Translations under genes and position numbers: made by a program
Shown: in pieces, positions 33,507-43,378 of the stretch
Layout: each line of letters begins with the position of its first letter
Numbering within the stretch: position 1 is the first letter of the stretch
Assembly: GCF_003347515.1 (NCBI RefSeq)
Contig: NZ_QEII01000315.1
Location: 62,001-126,000, forward strand
Length of the DNA: 64,000 nt
Source: Rhodoferax ferrireducens
GTDB lineage: Bacteria > Pseudomonadota > Gammaproteobacteria > Burkholderiales > Burkholderiaceae_C
Reading direction: 5' to 3'
The notes under the pieces: generated by a model
Told to the model about the DNA's origin: nothing
The model's input: only the letters and a program-made list of their open reading frames with translations
The model's database searches: none

Positions 33507-35063
33507 TTAGGCGGCAAGGGCTTCTGGCACGGCCAGGCCAAAATCCTGCGGGTAGTGGTTCAGTGCCGACAGCACCGGGTTCGGCGTCATGCCCCCCAGC
33601 GCACACAGTGAGCCGTGCAGCATGGTGTCGCACAGATCGCGCAGCAGCTTGACCTGTTGGGGTTGGTTTTCGCCCTGCGTGATGCGGTCAATCACCTCGA
33701 CACCGCGGGTCGAACCAATGCGGCAAGGTGTGCATTTGCCACAGGATTCGATCGCACAAAATTCCATCGCATAACGCGCCAGTTTCGACAGGTCGGCCGT
33801 GTCGTCGTGCACCACGATGCCGCCGTGCCCGACGGTCGCACCAACGGCTGCGTAGGCTTCATAGTCCAGCGGCACGTCCCAATGCGCTTCGGGCACATAA
33901 GAGCCCAGCGGACCCCCGACCTGCACCGCCTTGATGGGTCGGCCCGATGCGCTGCCGCCGCCAAAATCAAACATGAGTTGGCGCAGCGTGATGCCAAAGG
34001 CCGTTTCAATCAGACCGCCGTGCTTGATGTTGCCGGTCAGTTGAATCGGCAAGGTGCCGTGCGATCGGCCGACACCATAGTTTTTGTAGAAGGCCGCGCC
34101 ACGGGCCAGGATGATGGGCACCGAAGCAAAGGTGATCACGTTGTTGATGACGGTGGGTTGCCCGAACAAGCCCTTCAAGGCCGGAATCGGCGGCTTGGCG
34201 CGCACCACACCGCGCTTGCCTTCGATGCTCTCCAGCATGGCAGTTTCTTCGCCGCAGACATAAGCGCCGGCGGCCTTGCGGACTTCGAGATGAAAGACGT
34301 GGCCCGAGCCCAAAACATCAGAGCCCAAGAACCCGGCCGCCGTCGCAATGTCGATCGCCTCGCGCATGGTGGCGACCGCATGCGGGTACTCGGAGCGGAT
34401 GTAGATATAACCCTGCGTTGCCCCGGTGGCCAGGGCGGCAATGGTCATGCCCTCGATCAGCATGAAGGGGTCGCCCTCCATCGTCATGCGGTCGGAGTAC
34501 GTACCGGAGTCGCCTTCGTCGGCATTGCAGACAACGTACTTTTGAGCGGCCTGAACGGCGGCCACGGTTCGCCACTTGATGCCGGCCGGAAACGCGGCAC
34601 CGCCGCGACCACGCAAGCCGGAGTCCAGCACCTGCTGCACCACCTCTGTCGCACTCAAGCTCAGCGCGTGGCGCAAGCCGGCAAAACCGCCATGGGCTTC
34701 AAAATCGGCCAGCGACAAGGGATCGGTGATGCCCATGCGGGCAAAAGTCAGGCGCTCCTGATGGCGCAAATAAATATGTTCTTCGATCAACCCCTGGTTC
34801 AGCCGATGCGCCGCGCCCGTATGAAACTGCGCGTCGAACAAGCCGGCCACGTCCTCCGGCGCGACCGGGCCATACGCCACGCGCCCGGCGTCGGTCACCA
34901 CCTCAACCATAGGCTCCAGCCAGAACAAACCGCGCGAGCCATTGCGCACCAACTCGATCGTCAGACCGCGCCGCGCCGCCTCCGACACGATGCCAGCGGC
35001 GACTTCATCCGCCCCCAGCGCCAGCGCAGCCGAGTCACGTGGCACATAAATCTTGATGCTCAT
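33507..35063 (-). CDS. fdsB: FdsB, NADH/FMN subunit of formate dehydrogenase
   Basis: This 518-aa protein combines an N-terminal thioredoxin-like part with a NuoF-like core. The NADH/FMN site is GLRGRGGAAFPAGIKWRT with NADEGDSGTYSDR. The [4Fe-4S] site near the C-terminus is CAIESCGKCTPCRIGSTRG. It hands electrons from the iron-sulfur chain to FMN and NAD. It overlaps fdsG by ATGA (35060-35063) and precedes fdsA by 23 bp. Confidence 0.95.
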   Translation of the reverse strand: MSIKIYVPRDSAALALGADEVAAGIVSEAARRGLTIELVRNGSRGLFWLEPMVEVVTDAGRVAYGPVAPEDVAGLFDAQFHTGAAHRLNQGLIEEHIYLRHQERLTFARMGITDPLSLADFEAHGGFAGLRHALSLSATEVVQQVLDSGLRGRGGAAFPAGIKWRTVAAVQAAQKYVVCNADEGDSGTYSDRMTMEGDPFMLIEGMTIAALATGATQGYIYIRSEYPHAVATMREAIDIATAAGFLGSDVLGSGHVFHLEVRKAAGAYVCGEETAMLESIEGKRGVVRAKPPIPALKGLFGQPTVINNVITFASVPIILARGAAFYKNYGVGRSHGTLPIQLTGNIKHGGLIETAFGITLRQLMFDFGGGSASGRPIKAVQVGGPLGSYVPEAHWDVPLDYEAYAAVGATVGHGGIVVHDDTADLSKLARYAMEFCAIESCGKCTPCRIGSTRGVEVIDRITQGENQPQQVKLLRDLCDTMLHGSLCALGGMTPNPVLSALNHYPQDFGLAVPEALAA

Positions 35064-35548
35064 GCCGCGCTCCTTGCGGCCGCCACCAGCCGGTCAAATT
35101 TCTCCACATCCACACGGGCATGGACCTTGTCATTCAGCGCCATCGCCGGGGAAGAGGAGCACAAGCCCAGACAGTAAACCGGCTCCAGCGTGAACATGCC
35201 ATCCGCCGTTGTGTGGCCGTGCGCTGCATGAGCCGCATCAACGGCGAGTTGACTGCAGGCATGCGCCCACAGGCGCTCCGCGCCCATGGACTGGCACGCC
35301 TCGGCCCGGCAAATCTGCACTACCGTGTCGCCCGCCGGCTCAGACCGGAAGTGGTGATAAAAAGTCACAACTCCATGCACCTCGGCGCGCGACAGATTCA
35401 ACTCCTGTGCGATGAGGCTCACGGCCTCGGCGGGCACATGGCCCAGCGCCTCCTGGATGTCATGAAGAATGGGCAGCAGCGCCCCGGGCAATTGCTTCTT
35501 GGCGGCCACCAGGGTCTGGAGGGTCTGGCGAGTGGTTTCGGTCAACAT
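35060..35548 (-). CDS. fdsG: FdsG, [2Fe-2S] gamma subunit of formate dehydrogenase
   Basis: This 162-aa NuoE-like protein has a thioredoxin-fold ferredoxin pattern: VVQICRAEACQSMGAERLW for the first Cys pair and VYCLGLCSSSPA for the second. An N-terminal helical part (LLPILHDIQEALGHVPAEAV) is standard for the family. It opens the fdsGBACD operon, 73 bp after the antiporter gene. Confidence 0.94.
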   Translation of the reverse strand: MLTETTRQTLQTLVAAKKQLPGALLPILHDIQEALGHVPAEAVSLIAQELNLSRAEVHGVVTFYHHFRSEPAGDTVVQICRAEACQSMGAERLWAHACSQLAVDAAHAAHGHTTADGMFTLEPVYCLGLCSSSPAMALNDKVHARVDVEKFDRLVAAARSAA

Positions 35549-35621
35549 GGTGATTTGGTCTGCATTGAAATTGAAAGTCAGGCCGCCTGCTTGATACCGG
35601 ATGGCCTGTAAAACACGCTGG

Positions 35622-37301
35622 CTAAAAGAACTTGGCGACCGTCAGCGAAGTGCGGTAAACGCCCCAGGCCAAGGGAATGCCCACGGCCGCCCAAGCCAAC
35701 ACCAGGAAGACCGGATTGCTAGGCTTGTCATGCGCATGCGTGCCATCACCATGCACTTCCGACGCCTTTACTTTTTCATGCGCCAGGCGCTTCTCAACGG
35801 CCAGCTCGTCCGGTGTCATGAACCATTTGGGATTCAGGGGCCGCACCAGCAGATTGCAGATCAAGCCCACCACCAGCATGCCGACCAGGATGTACATGGT
35901 CTGGTTGTAGACCTGCTCACGCGGCAGGCCCAAGCCCAGTTGGTATTCGCGCATGTAGTTCACCACAACCGGCCCAACGATGCCGGCCGTGGCCCAGGCG
36001 GTGAGCAGGCGACCGTGAATGGCGCCCACCATCTGGGTACCGAAGATGTCGGCTAGGTAAGCCGGCACGGTGGCAAAGCCACCGCCGTACATGCTCAGGA
36101 TCACGCAAAACGCGGCCACAAACAGCACTTTCGAGCCCGCCGCGGCGCTGCCGGGAATGCTGAAGTACAGGATGCCACCGAGGATGAAAAACACCGCGTA
36201 GGTGAGCCGGCGACCCAGTTTGTCGGAGATGGTGGCCCAGAAAAAGCGACCGCCAATATTGAACAGGCTCAGCAGTGCGGTGAAGCCGGCAGCCACACCG
36301 GCGATGGCGGCCAATTGCGCTTTGTCGAGTTCACCAAACTTCTTGGCCACGCCGATCAGCGAGCCGCCAAACACTTCCTGCAGCATGGGCGAGGCCATGC
36401 CGATCACGCCAATGCCGGCGCTCACGTTCATGCACAAGACCATCCAAATCAGCCAGAACTGGGGAATGCCCCAGACCTTGCTCACATGCACATGGTGCGG
36501 GGTGATCATGGCGTTGTTGACCTGCGCCGGCTTGGGCGTCCAGCCCTTGGGCTTCCAGCCGGTCTCCGGAATGCGGTAGCCGAAGGCACCGGCCATCATG
36601 AACACAAAGTACACCAGGGACATCACGGCCAGGGTCTGCGCCACACCAACATCGGTGGCGGAAGCGAAATATTTCATCAGGTCGGCGGCCAGGGGGGAGC
36701 CAATCATGGCGCCGCCGCCAAAGCCCATGATGGCCATGCCGGCCGCCATGCCGCGACGGTCAGGAAACCACTTGATCAGGGTGGAGACGGGCGAGATGTA
36801 GCCCAGCCCGAGCCCAACACCGCCGATCACCCCTGAGCCCACAATCATCATCCAGAATTGGTGGAAGTAAACGCCCAGCGCCGAGATCAGCATGCCGCCG
36901 CTCCAGCACAGGGCCGACACCACGCCCACTTTGCGTGGACCAACCCGCTCCAGCCAGCCGCCCCAGATCGAGGCCGAGGAGCCGAGCAGCACAAAGAACA
37001 GCGTGAACATCCAGCCCAGGGTGGAAATCTTCCAGTCACAACTGGTGGTGAAAAGCTCCTGGAAAAAGCCGACCTCCGGGCCGCACTTGATGGCTTCCTT
37101 GATACCCAGCGCCTTGGACAGCGGCAGCCAGAACACCGAGAAACCGTAGGCCATGCCGATGCACAGATGAATCGCGAGGGCCGCCGGGGGCACGAGCCAG
37201 CGGTTGAAGCCGGGGCCGGCGACGATGTGCTCTTTGTCGAGCACCCCTAGTCTGCCTTTAGGAATCGGGAACGTGGTCGCTCCGTCCATTACTGATGACA
37301 T
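35622..37301 (-). CDS. OFA-family MFS transporter (oxalate/formate antiporter-like)
   Basis: This 559-aa protein has about 12 helices and MFS/OFA signatures (GLGLGYISPVSTLIKWFPDR, RRGMAAGMAIMGFGGGAMIG). The start at 37301 (MSSVMDGATTFPIPKG) follows an AAAAGGAG Shine-Dalgarno; the frame to 37352 is not needed. It is longer than OxlT because of an inserted segment after helix 2 and a His-rich tail (HGDGTHAHDKPSN). Placed directly before fdsGBACD, it probably imports formate or a related carboxylate for the dehydrogenase. Confidence 0.88.
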   Translation of the reverse strand: MSSVMDGATTFPIPKGRLGVLDKEHIVAGPGFNRWLVPPAALAIHLCIGMAYGFSVFWLPLSKALGIKEAIKCGPEVGFFQELFTTSCDWKISTLGWMFTLFFVLLGSSASIWGGWLERVGPRKVGVVSALCWSGGMLISALGVYFHQFWMMIVGSGVIGGVGLGLGYISPVSTLIKWFPDRRGMAAGMAIMGFGGGAMIGSPLAADLMKYFASATDVGVAQTLAVMSLVYFVFMMAGAFGYRIPETGWKPKGWTPKPAQVNNAMITPHHVHVSKVWGIPQFWLIWMVLCMNVSAGIGVIGMASPMLQEVFGGSLIGVAKKFGELDKAQLAAIAGVAAGFTALLSLFNIGGRFFWATISDKLGRRLTYAVFFILGGILYFSIPGSAAAGSKVLFVAAFCVILSMYGGGFATVPAYLADIFGTQMVGAIHGRLLTAWATAGIVGPVVVNYMREYQLGLGLPREQVYNQTMYILVGMLVVGLICNLLVRPLNPKWFMTPDELAVEKRLAHEKVKASEVHGDGTHAHDKPSNPVFLVLAWAAVGIPLAWGVYRTSLTVAKFF

Positions 37302-37376
37302 GCTGTCTCCTTTTATTAACGCCCACTTGATGTGAGCTGGGGACAGTGTCAAGGAGAGCTCAGCTAGTGGTCAAAT

Positions 37377-38381
37377 TTATTCTGCACATGGGCCCATACA
37401 GGTTTTGAATGTAGCGACGCTTCGGCCCGGCAGACCCGCTTGCAGCAAGCCGGTATGGGATGTGACATGTTGCTGCCACGCCGGATCGCTGGCCATGTCG
37501 AGGGCGGCACGCAGCGTGTGCGACGGTCGATCCGTGCCGGCGCACATGAAGCCAATCGGCGTCAGCACTTCCGGACCCGTTAGCGGTACGGCCTCCAGCT
37601 CAGAGTAGCCACGCAGGACACCCACAAGAGCGCCCGGCAAGATGCTGCTGACCTCGCCCACCAGCACACTCAAGCCCAGCGTCAGAATTGAATTTGTTTC
37701 AATGACGGGTTTGACTTTTGCACCGGCTTGCTTGAAAGCGGCATCCACAATCGCGCGGTTGTGCATCTCCGGTGTCAACAGACACAGCGGCAATCGCGAC
37801 ACCGCTTCCCATGACACGGGCCGATCCACGATGCGCAAGCCAGCCTTGGCGGGTTTGGTGGCACGCCGCAGCAGAAAATAGCGTTCGGTGTACTGCTCAA
37901 TCGTCGTGATTTTGGCGGCCCGCGTCTTGAGTCGGTCGGTGTATCCCAGCGCCATGTCCACAGAGAGGTTCTCCAGGCCGGCCTCGATGTCGGGCGAACT
38001 CATCGAGCGCAGCACAAGGGAAAGGCCGGGGTGACGCCCTTGCAACAGGCCCGCAAAGCGGGCGGCAATCGGCATCACGGAAGGCACGGCACCCAGAGTC
38101 AACGCACCCACCGGCTGTTCCGCCGCGCTTTTTAGATCTTGCTGCAGAAGTTCCTGTTCATGCAGCACCCGCTGCGCCGTGGCAAATATTCGCTCCCCCT
38201 CGGGCGTGAAGCTCTGAAACGAACGGCCCCGCTTGACGATGGCCGTGCCAAACTCTTCCTCCAGCGCGCGAATCGCGTTGGACAAGGCCGGCTGTGTGAT
38301 GTGGCAGGCCTCGGCGGCGCGTCCGAAATGCTTGTGCTGATGCAGGGCAACAAGGTAATGCAGTGAGGTGAATAGGCTCAT
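37377..38381 (-). CDS. LysR-family regulator upstream of the formate dehydrogenase operon (FdsR-like position)
   Basis: This 334-aa protein has an N-terminal HTH (HKHFGRAAEACHITQPALSN, AIRALEEEFGTAIVKRGRSF) and a LysR effector domain. It is on the same strand as, and 75 bp upstream of, the antiporter and fdsGBACD genes. It is also divergent from the acetaldehyde-type dehydrogenase gene. LysR regulators control fds operons in related bacteria, which makes that the preferred target, but the ALDH cannot be excluded. Confidence 0.9.
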   Translation of the reverse strand: MSLFTSLHYLVALHQHKHFGRAAEACHITQPALSNAIRALEEEFGTAIVKRGRSFQSFTPEGERIFATAQRVLHEQELLQQDLKSAAEQPVGALTLGAVPSVMPIAARFAGLLQGRHPGLSLVLRSMSSPDIEAGLENLSVDMALGYTDRLKTRAAKITTIEQYTERYFLLRRATKPAKAGLRIVDRPVSWEAVSRLPLCLLTPEMHNRAIVDAAFKQAGAKVKPVIETNSILTLGLSVLVGEVSSILPGALVGVLRGYSELEAVPLTGPEVLTPIGFMCAGTDRPSHTLRAALDMASDPAWQQHVTSHTGLLQAGLPGRSVATFKTCMGPCAE

Positions 38382-38569
38382 AGGCGCCGATCATAGAGCC
38401 CGCCTTGCCCTTCATCATGGGTATGAAACTTTATGCATAGATGCACCTTCCTCCGACTGTCCCGTTTTGCAACAGCTGTTGCGCATCGCCACACGTCAGC
38501 ATGGGCAAAACACCGCGTTAGTCCTTAGAAAAATCACCCAAATCGACCCTCTTCTGCCTTTCTGCGAGG

Positions 38570-38585
38570 TGGCACGGGACTTGAT
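38570..38585 (+). promoter_or_regulatory. Sigma-54-like -24/-12 element before the aldehyde dehydrogenase gene
   Basis: TGGCACGGGACTTGAT at 38570-38585 matches the TGGCAC-N5-TTGCW consensus except for GA in place of GC at -12. It lies about 60 bp before the start at 38644. Acetaldehyde dehydrogenase genes of this type are often sigma-54 controlled through AcoR-like activators. The imperfect -12 element keeps confidence low. Confidence 0.35.
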
Positions 38586-38643
38586 AGATACAGATACCCG
38601 CAAGGGACAACCCTTCAATTTTTCGACGATACGAGGACACACC

Positions 38644-40164
<1,521 letters not shown>

Positions 40165-40196
40165 TCCAGAGATTTTCCAAAGGGTGATGTACTTTC

Positions 40197-40224
40197 AAGG
40201 GGCAGGCAACTGCCCCTTTTTTTT
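40197..40224 (+). terminator. Rho-independent terminator between the aldehyde dehydrogenase and DUF779 gene
   Basis: Arms AAGGGGCAG (40197-40205) and CTGCCCCTT (40210-40218) pair perfectly around a GCAA loop and run into a T tract to 40224. It ends only 14 bp before the DUF779 start, so that gene depends on read-through or on an undetected promoter. Confidence 0.9.
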
Positions 40225-40238
40225 ATCTGGAGATTGGC

Positions 40239-40604
40239 GTGGTAGACAAAGTCATTGCGACCGAAGCGGCCCTTGAACTCGTTGAGTTCCTGAAGCAAAA
40301 ACATGGGATGCTGATGTTCCACCAATCCGGCGGCTGTTGCGATGGCAGCGCCGCCAACTGCTACCTGCCCGGTGAAATCACGATGGGTGCGGGTGACGTG
40401 CACCTGGGTGACATCGGCGGCTGCCCGTTCTACATCGGCAAGTCGCAATACGAATATTGGAAACACACGCAACTCATCATCGACGTAATCGAGACCCAGG
40501 GCGGTGGCACCTTCTCGCTCGAAGGGCCGGAGGGCAAGGCGTTTCACACACGCTCGCGGGTGTTCAGCGACTCAGAACTCCGTGAATTGATATTGCAGAA
40601 CTGA
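40239..40604 (+). CDS. DUF779 protein, copy 1 (after the aldehyde dehydrogenase)
   Basis: This 121-aa protein has the DUF779 core with five conserved cysteines: HQSGGCCDGSAANCYLPGE and GDIGGCPFYIGKSQYEYWKH. The CC and single Cys pattern suggests metal or redox binding. DUF779 genes are often next to aldehyde or iron alcohol dehydrogenase genes, so a helper role is inferred. GTG start at 40239 with GGAG upstream. A second copy at 42196-42570 is nearly identical over most of its length. Confidence 0.88.
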   Translation: MVDKVIATEAALELVEFLKQKHGMLMFHQSGGCCDGSAANCYLPGEITMGAGDVHLGDIGGCPFYIGKSQYEYWKHTQLIIDVIETQGGGTFSLEGPEGKAFHTRSRVFSDSELRELILQN

Positions 40605-40636
40605 ACTGCAAACCAGGAATTTGGCATTTTTTTAAA

Positions 40637-40693
40637 ATGAAATGGGCCTCTAGCCCCCGCAATATATCCGTATTCGGCTATTAATTGCATAGC
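40637..40693 (-). repeat. Dispersed ~55-bp repeat, copy 3 (reverse orientation)
   Basis: It reads GGGCCTCTAGCCCCCGCAAT and ends GGCTATTAATTGCATAGC on the plus strand, the reverse of the family orientation. It lies in the 378-bp gap 40605-40982, downstream of the first DUF779 gene. Apart from this repeat and the hairpin at 40866-40891, nothing else was recognised in that gap. Confidence 0.65.
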
Positions 40694-40865
40694 GAATTGA
40701 TACAACCCCATGAAGGCCTGTGGCACGCCATGGGCATGCAAAAAAAGCAAGTTTTCTTATCCCTCATCAAAAGCATTGAAGATTACTTCAGGGCTTCTTA
40801 ATGGACCATAGGTTCCTGACATTTTTTCTCATTCCTTCAAATAGGAAGTGCTAATATTTTTAACA

Positions 40866-40891
40866 GAACGGTAGCCTGGAAGCTACCGTTC
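40866..40891. promoter_or_regulatory. Perfect 10-bp inverted repeat upstream of the iron alcohol dehydrogenase gene
   Basis: GAACGGTAGC (40866-40875) and GCTACCGTTC (40882-40891) are perfectly complementary around a 6-bp spacer. There is no T tract on either side, so it is not a standard terminator. It lies about 90 bp before the alcohol dehydrogenase start and is better read as an operator or an RNA leader hairpin. Confidence 0.5.
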
Positions 40892-40982
40892 GGCGATCAC
40901 GGGTCTCCGTTGGCATCGTCACCTTCCTTGCCTAAATTCATGGGCAAGGTTTTTCATCGATTCCATTCCCAGGAGACTCATC

Positions 40983-42191
40983 ATGTCCACCACTTTTTTC
41001 ATGCCTTCCGTCAACATCATGGGGGCAGGCTGTCTGCAAGAAGCCGTTCTGGCCATTCGCGGCCACGGCTTTCGCAAGGCACTCATCGTCACCGACACGG
41101 TCCTCAGCAAACTGGGGGTTGCGGCCCGAATTCAGTCCTTGCTGGAAGCGCAGGATATCCAGTCGGTGGTGTTCGACGGCACCCAGCCCAACCCGACCGT
41201 GGCCAACGTCAAAGCCGGCCTGACCCAGTTGAAGGAACACCGGTGCGATTTCGTCATTTCGCTGGGCGGAGGCTCGCCGCACGACTGCGCCAAGGGCATT
41301 GCACTGTGCGCGGCCAATGGTGGCGAGATTGCCGATTACGAAGGAGTAGACCGCTCGGCCAAACCGCAGCTGCCGCTGGTCGCTATCAACACCACCGCCG
41401 GTACGGCCAGCGAAATGACCCGCTTTTGCATCATCACCGATGAAGCGCGCCACATCAAAATGGCCATCGTGGACCGCAACGTCACCCCCATCATGTCGGT
41501 CAACGATCCGGAACTGATGCTGGCCAAACCGAAGGGCCTGACAGCCGCCACCGGCATGGATGCCCTCACCCACGCTGTGGAAGCCTATGTTTCCACCGCC
41601 GCCACCCCGATCACCGACGCCTGCGCCCTGAAGGCCGTGGAACTCATCTCGCAAAACCTGCGCACCGCCGTGACGCACGGCGACAACCTGCCGGCGCGCG
41701 AGCAAATGGCGTACGCCCAGTTCCTGGCCGGCATGGCGTTCAACAACGCATCGCTGGGCTACGTGCACGCGATGGCGCACCAGTTGGGCGGCTTCTACGA
41801 CCTGCCGCATGGCGTGTGCAACGCCCTGCTGCTGCCGCATGTGGAAGCGTTCAATGTGCAAACCTCGGCCGCCCGCCTCAGCGACGTGGCGCGCGCCATG
41901 GGCGTGGCCGTCGAGGGGATGGATGCCACGGCCGGGGCTCAGGCGTGCATTGCCGCCATCCGCCGGCTTTCGGTGGACGTCGGCATTCCCGCCTGCCTGG
42001 CCGACCTGGGCGTGAAGGAAAATGACATTCCCATGCTGGCCGCGAACGCGCTCAAGGATGCCTGCGGCCTGACCAATCCGCGCAAGGCCAGCCAGGCCGA
42101 GATTGAAGGCATCTTCCGGGGTGCCATGACTGCATCGGCAGACGCTGGACGTTCCGCAAGCCAGGCCACGCGCGACACCGTGCCAGCCTGA
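40983..42191 (+). CDS. Iron-containing alcohol dehydrogenase
   Basis: This 402-aa enzyme of the type III (iron) alcohol dehydrogenase family has the NAD motif ISLGGGSPHDCAKGIAL and TTAGTASEMTRFCI. Metal ligands are in GMDALTHAVEAYVS (about residues 190-203) and GYVHAMAHQLGGFYDLPHG (about 260-278). The usual length is about 385 residues, so the Ala/Ser-rich C-terminal tail is a small extension. It would oxidise a primary alcohol to the aldehyde used by the 38644-40164 enzyme. A DUF779 gene follows after 4 bp. Confidence 0.94.
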   Translation: MSTTFFMPSVNIMGAGCLQEAVLAIRGHGFRKALIVTDTVLSKLGVAARIQSLLEAQDIQSVVFDGTQPNPTVANVKAGLTQLKEHRCDFVISLGGGSPHDCAKGIALCAANGGEIADYEGVDRSAKPQLPLVAINTTAGTASEMTRFCIITDEARHIKMAIVDRNVTPIMSVNDPELMLAKPKGLTAATGMDALTHAVEAYVSTAATPITDACALKAVELISQNLRTAVTHGDNLPAREQMAYAQFLAGMAFNNASLGYVHAMAHQLGGFYDLPHGVCNALLLPHVEAFNVQTSAARLSDVARAMGVAVEGMDATAGAQACIAAIRRLSVDVGIPACLADLGVKENDIPMLAANALKDACGLTNPRKASQAEIEGIFRGAMTASADAGRSASQATRDTVPA

Positions 42192-42195
42192 CGCC

Positions 42196-42570
42196 ATGGG
42201 CACGACACCGCCACGCGTGTCGGCCACCGCTGCTGCGCTGGAACTCATCGAATTTCTCAAACAAAAACATGGTTCGCTGATGTTCCACCAGTCCGGCGGC
42301 TGCTGCGATGGCAGCGCCGCCAACTGCTACCTGCCGGGTGAAATCACCATCGGTGGTGGTGATGTCTACCTCGGCGACATTGGGGGTTGCCCGTTTTACA
42401 TCGGCAAGTCGCAATACGAATATTGGAAACACACCCAGCTCATCATTGACGTGATCGATGCCCAGGGCGGTGGCACCTTCTCGCTCGTAGGGCCGGAGGG
42501 CAAGGCGTTTCACACACGCTCAAGGGTGTTCAGCGAAGCGGAGTTGGTCGAATTGAACCTGGCGGGCTAA
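42196..42570 (+). CDS. DUF779 protein, copy 2 (after the alcohol dehydrogenase)
   Basis: This 124-aa protein is a close paralogue of the one at 40239-40604, with the same cysteines (HQSGGCCDGSAANCYLPGE, GDIGGCPFYIG). It differs mainly at both ends and at a few positions (ITIGGGDVY against ITMGAGDVH). Over the last ~150 bp the two genes are almost identical at DNA level. It starts 4 bp after the alcohol dehydrogenase stop. Its end overlaps the convergent HigA-like gene by 4 bp. Confidence 0.88.
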   Translation: MGTTPPRVSATAAALELIEFLKQKHGSLMFHQSGGCCDGSAANCYLPGEITIGGGDVYLGDIGGCPFYIGKSQYEYWKHTQLIIDVIDAQGGGTFSLVGPEGKAFHTRSRVFSEAELVELNLAG

Positions 42571-42887
42571 GGTTGCGTTGCGACCACGGCTGGCTGAAAA
42601 ACGCGGATGCGCGGTGCGATCTTGTCGCGGCTCTCGCGCGTAACGATGCGCATGTCGTACTCGGTTTGAAGGTTCAGCCAGTAACGCGGCTCCATGCTAA
42701 AAAACAGACCCAAACGCAAGGCCGTGTCCGCCGTGATGGGCCGTGCCCCATTCACGATATCGCTAATGCGGCTGGGCGGCACATCCATGTCGGCCGCAAG
42801 TTGCCGGGCCGTAATGCCCAGCGGCTTCATGAACTCCTCCAGCAGGATTTCGCCAGGGTGACTTTCGTCAAGTAATTTTTGTGTCAT
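42567..42887 (-). CDS. HigA-like XRE-family antitoxin
   Basis: This 106-aa protein has the standard HigA fold (HPGEILLEEFMKPLGITARQ, LAADMDVPPSRISDIVNGAR, then LGLFFSMEPRYWLNLQTEYD). HigA normally follows a HigB RelE-type toxin, but no HigB frame is present here. Instead the gene upstream, 14 bp away on the same strand, encodes a PIN protein. It may serve as the antitoxin and repressor of that module. Confidence 0.9.
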   Translation of the reverse strand: MTQKLLDESHPGEILLEEFMKPLGITARQLAADMDVPPSRISDIVNGARPITADTALRLGLFFSMEPRYWLNLQTEYDMRIVTRESRDKIAPRIRVFQPAVVATQP

Positions 42888-42901
42888 TTTGGCCCCAAGA
42901 C

Positions 42902-43378
42902 TCAGGGCACCAAACGTGACTGCCCGTTCTCAAACCATGCAGCATCGAACCCGTCTCGTAGCAAGATCACTCTGGTACTGGCCAAACCGGTCTCGCGGGC
43001 GCGATCAAGATACTTGGCAAGGGTACTGGCATCTTCACTGATCAAATGGCTGACTGCCTCGCAGTCACACTGTGCCAAGAGCTTGAAGTCATCCTTGACA
43101 CGCACCCGGTCATCTTCCGGGTCTCGCGACATATTTCGAATGATCAAGCCACAACGCATGGCGTGATCTACATTGAATGGCAAGACAATGAAACTGCGCA
43201 AGGGCAAATCGTTGATGGCTTGCTTGACCTGAAACTCCGATATCACAATCGTAGACAAGTACATCGGCACCTGCCTGTGCACACATTCCTTGTAGTACTG
43301 AACCGCTGCCGCATGATGGGCACGGGTCGGATCGCTCAAGCTGATCAAGAAACTGGTATCCAGCAACACGCTGTTCAA
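42902..43378 (-). CDS. PIN-domain protein, putative RNase toxin
   Basis: This 158-aa protein starts MNSVLLDTSFLISLSDPTRA with the first catalytic Asp. It has a Glu in IVISEFQVKQ and later acidic residues in VKDDFKLLAQC and ISEDASTLAKYLD, the order expected of a PIN nuclease. It overlaps the 257-aa gene upstream by ATGA (43375-43378) and is followed by the HigA-like gene. A VapB- or FitA-type partner is not visible. Confidence 0.88.
   Translation of the reverse strand: MNSVLLDTSFLISLSDPTRAHHAAAVQYYKECVHRQVPMYLSTIVISEFQVKQAINDLPLRSFIVLPFNVDHAMRCGLIIRNMSRDPEDDRVRVKDDFKLLAQCDCEAVSHLISEDASTLAKYLDRARETGLASTRVILLRDGFDAAWFENGQSRLVP

Noticed and set aside
31522..33510. 662-codon open frame on the plus strand
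   Set aside because: It is antisense to fdsA, whose cluster and cofactor motifs are unmistakable. Its composition (His, Gly, Ala, Arg rich, no domain) is typical of a GC-rich shadow.
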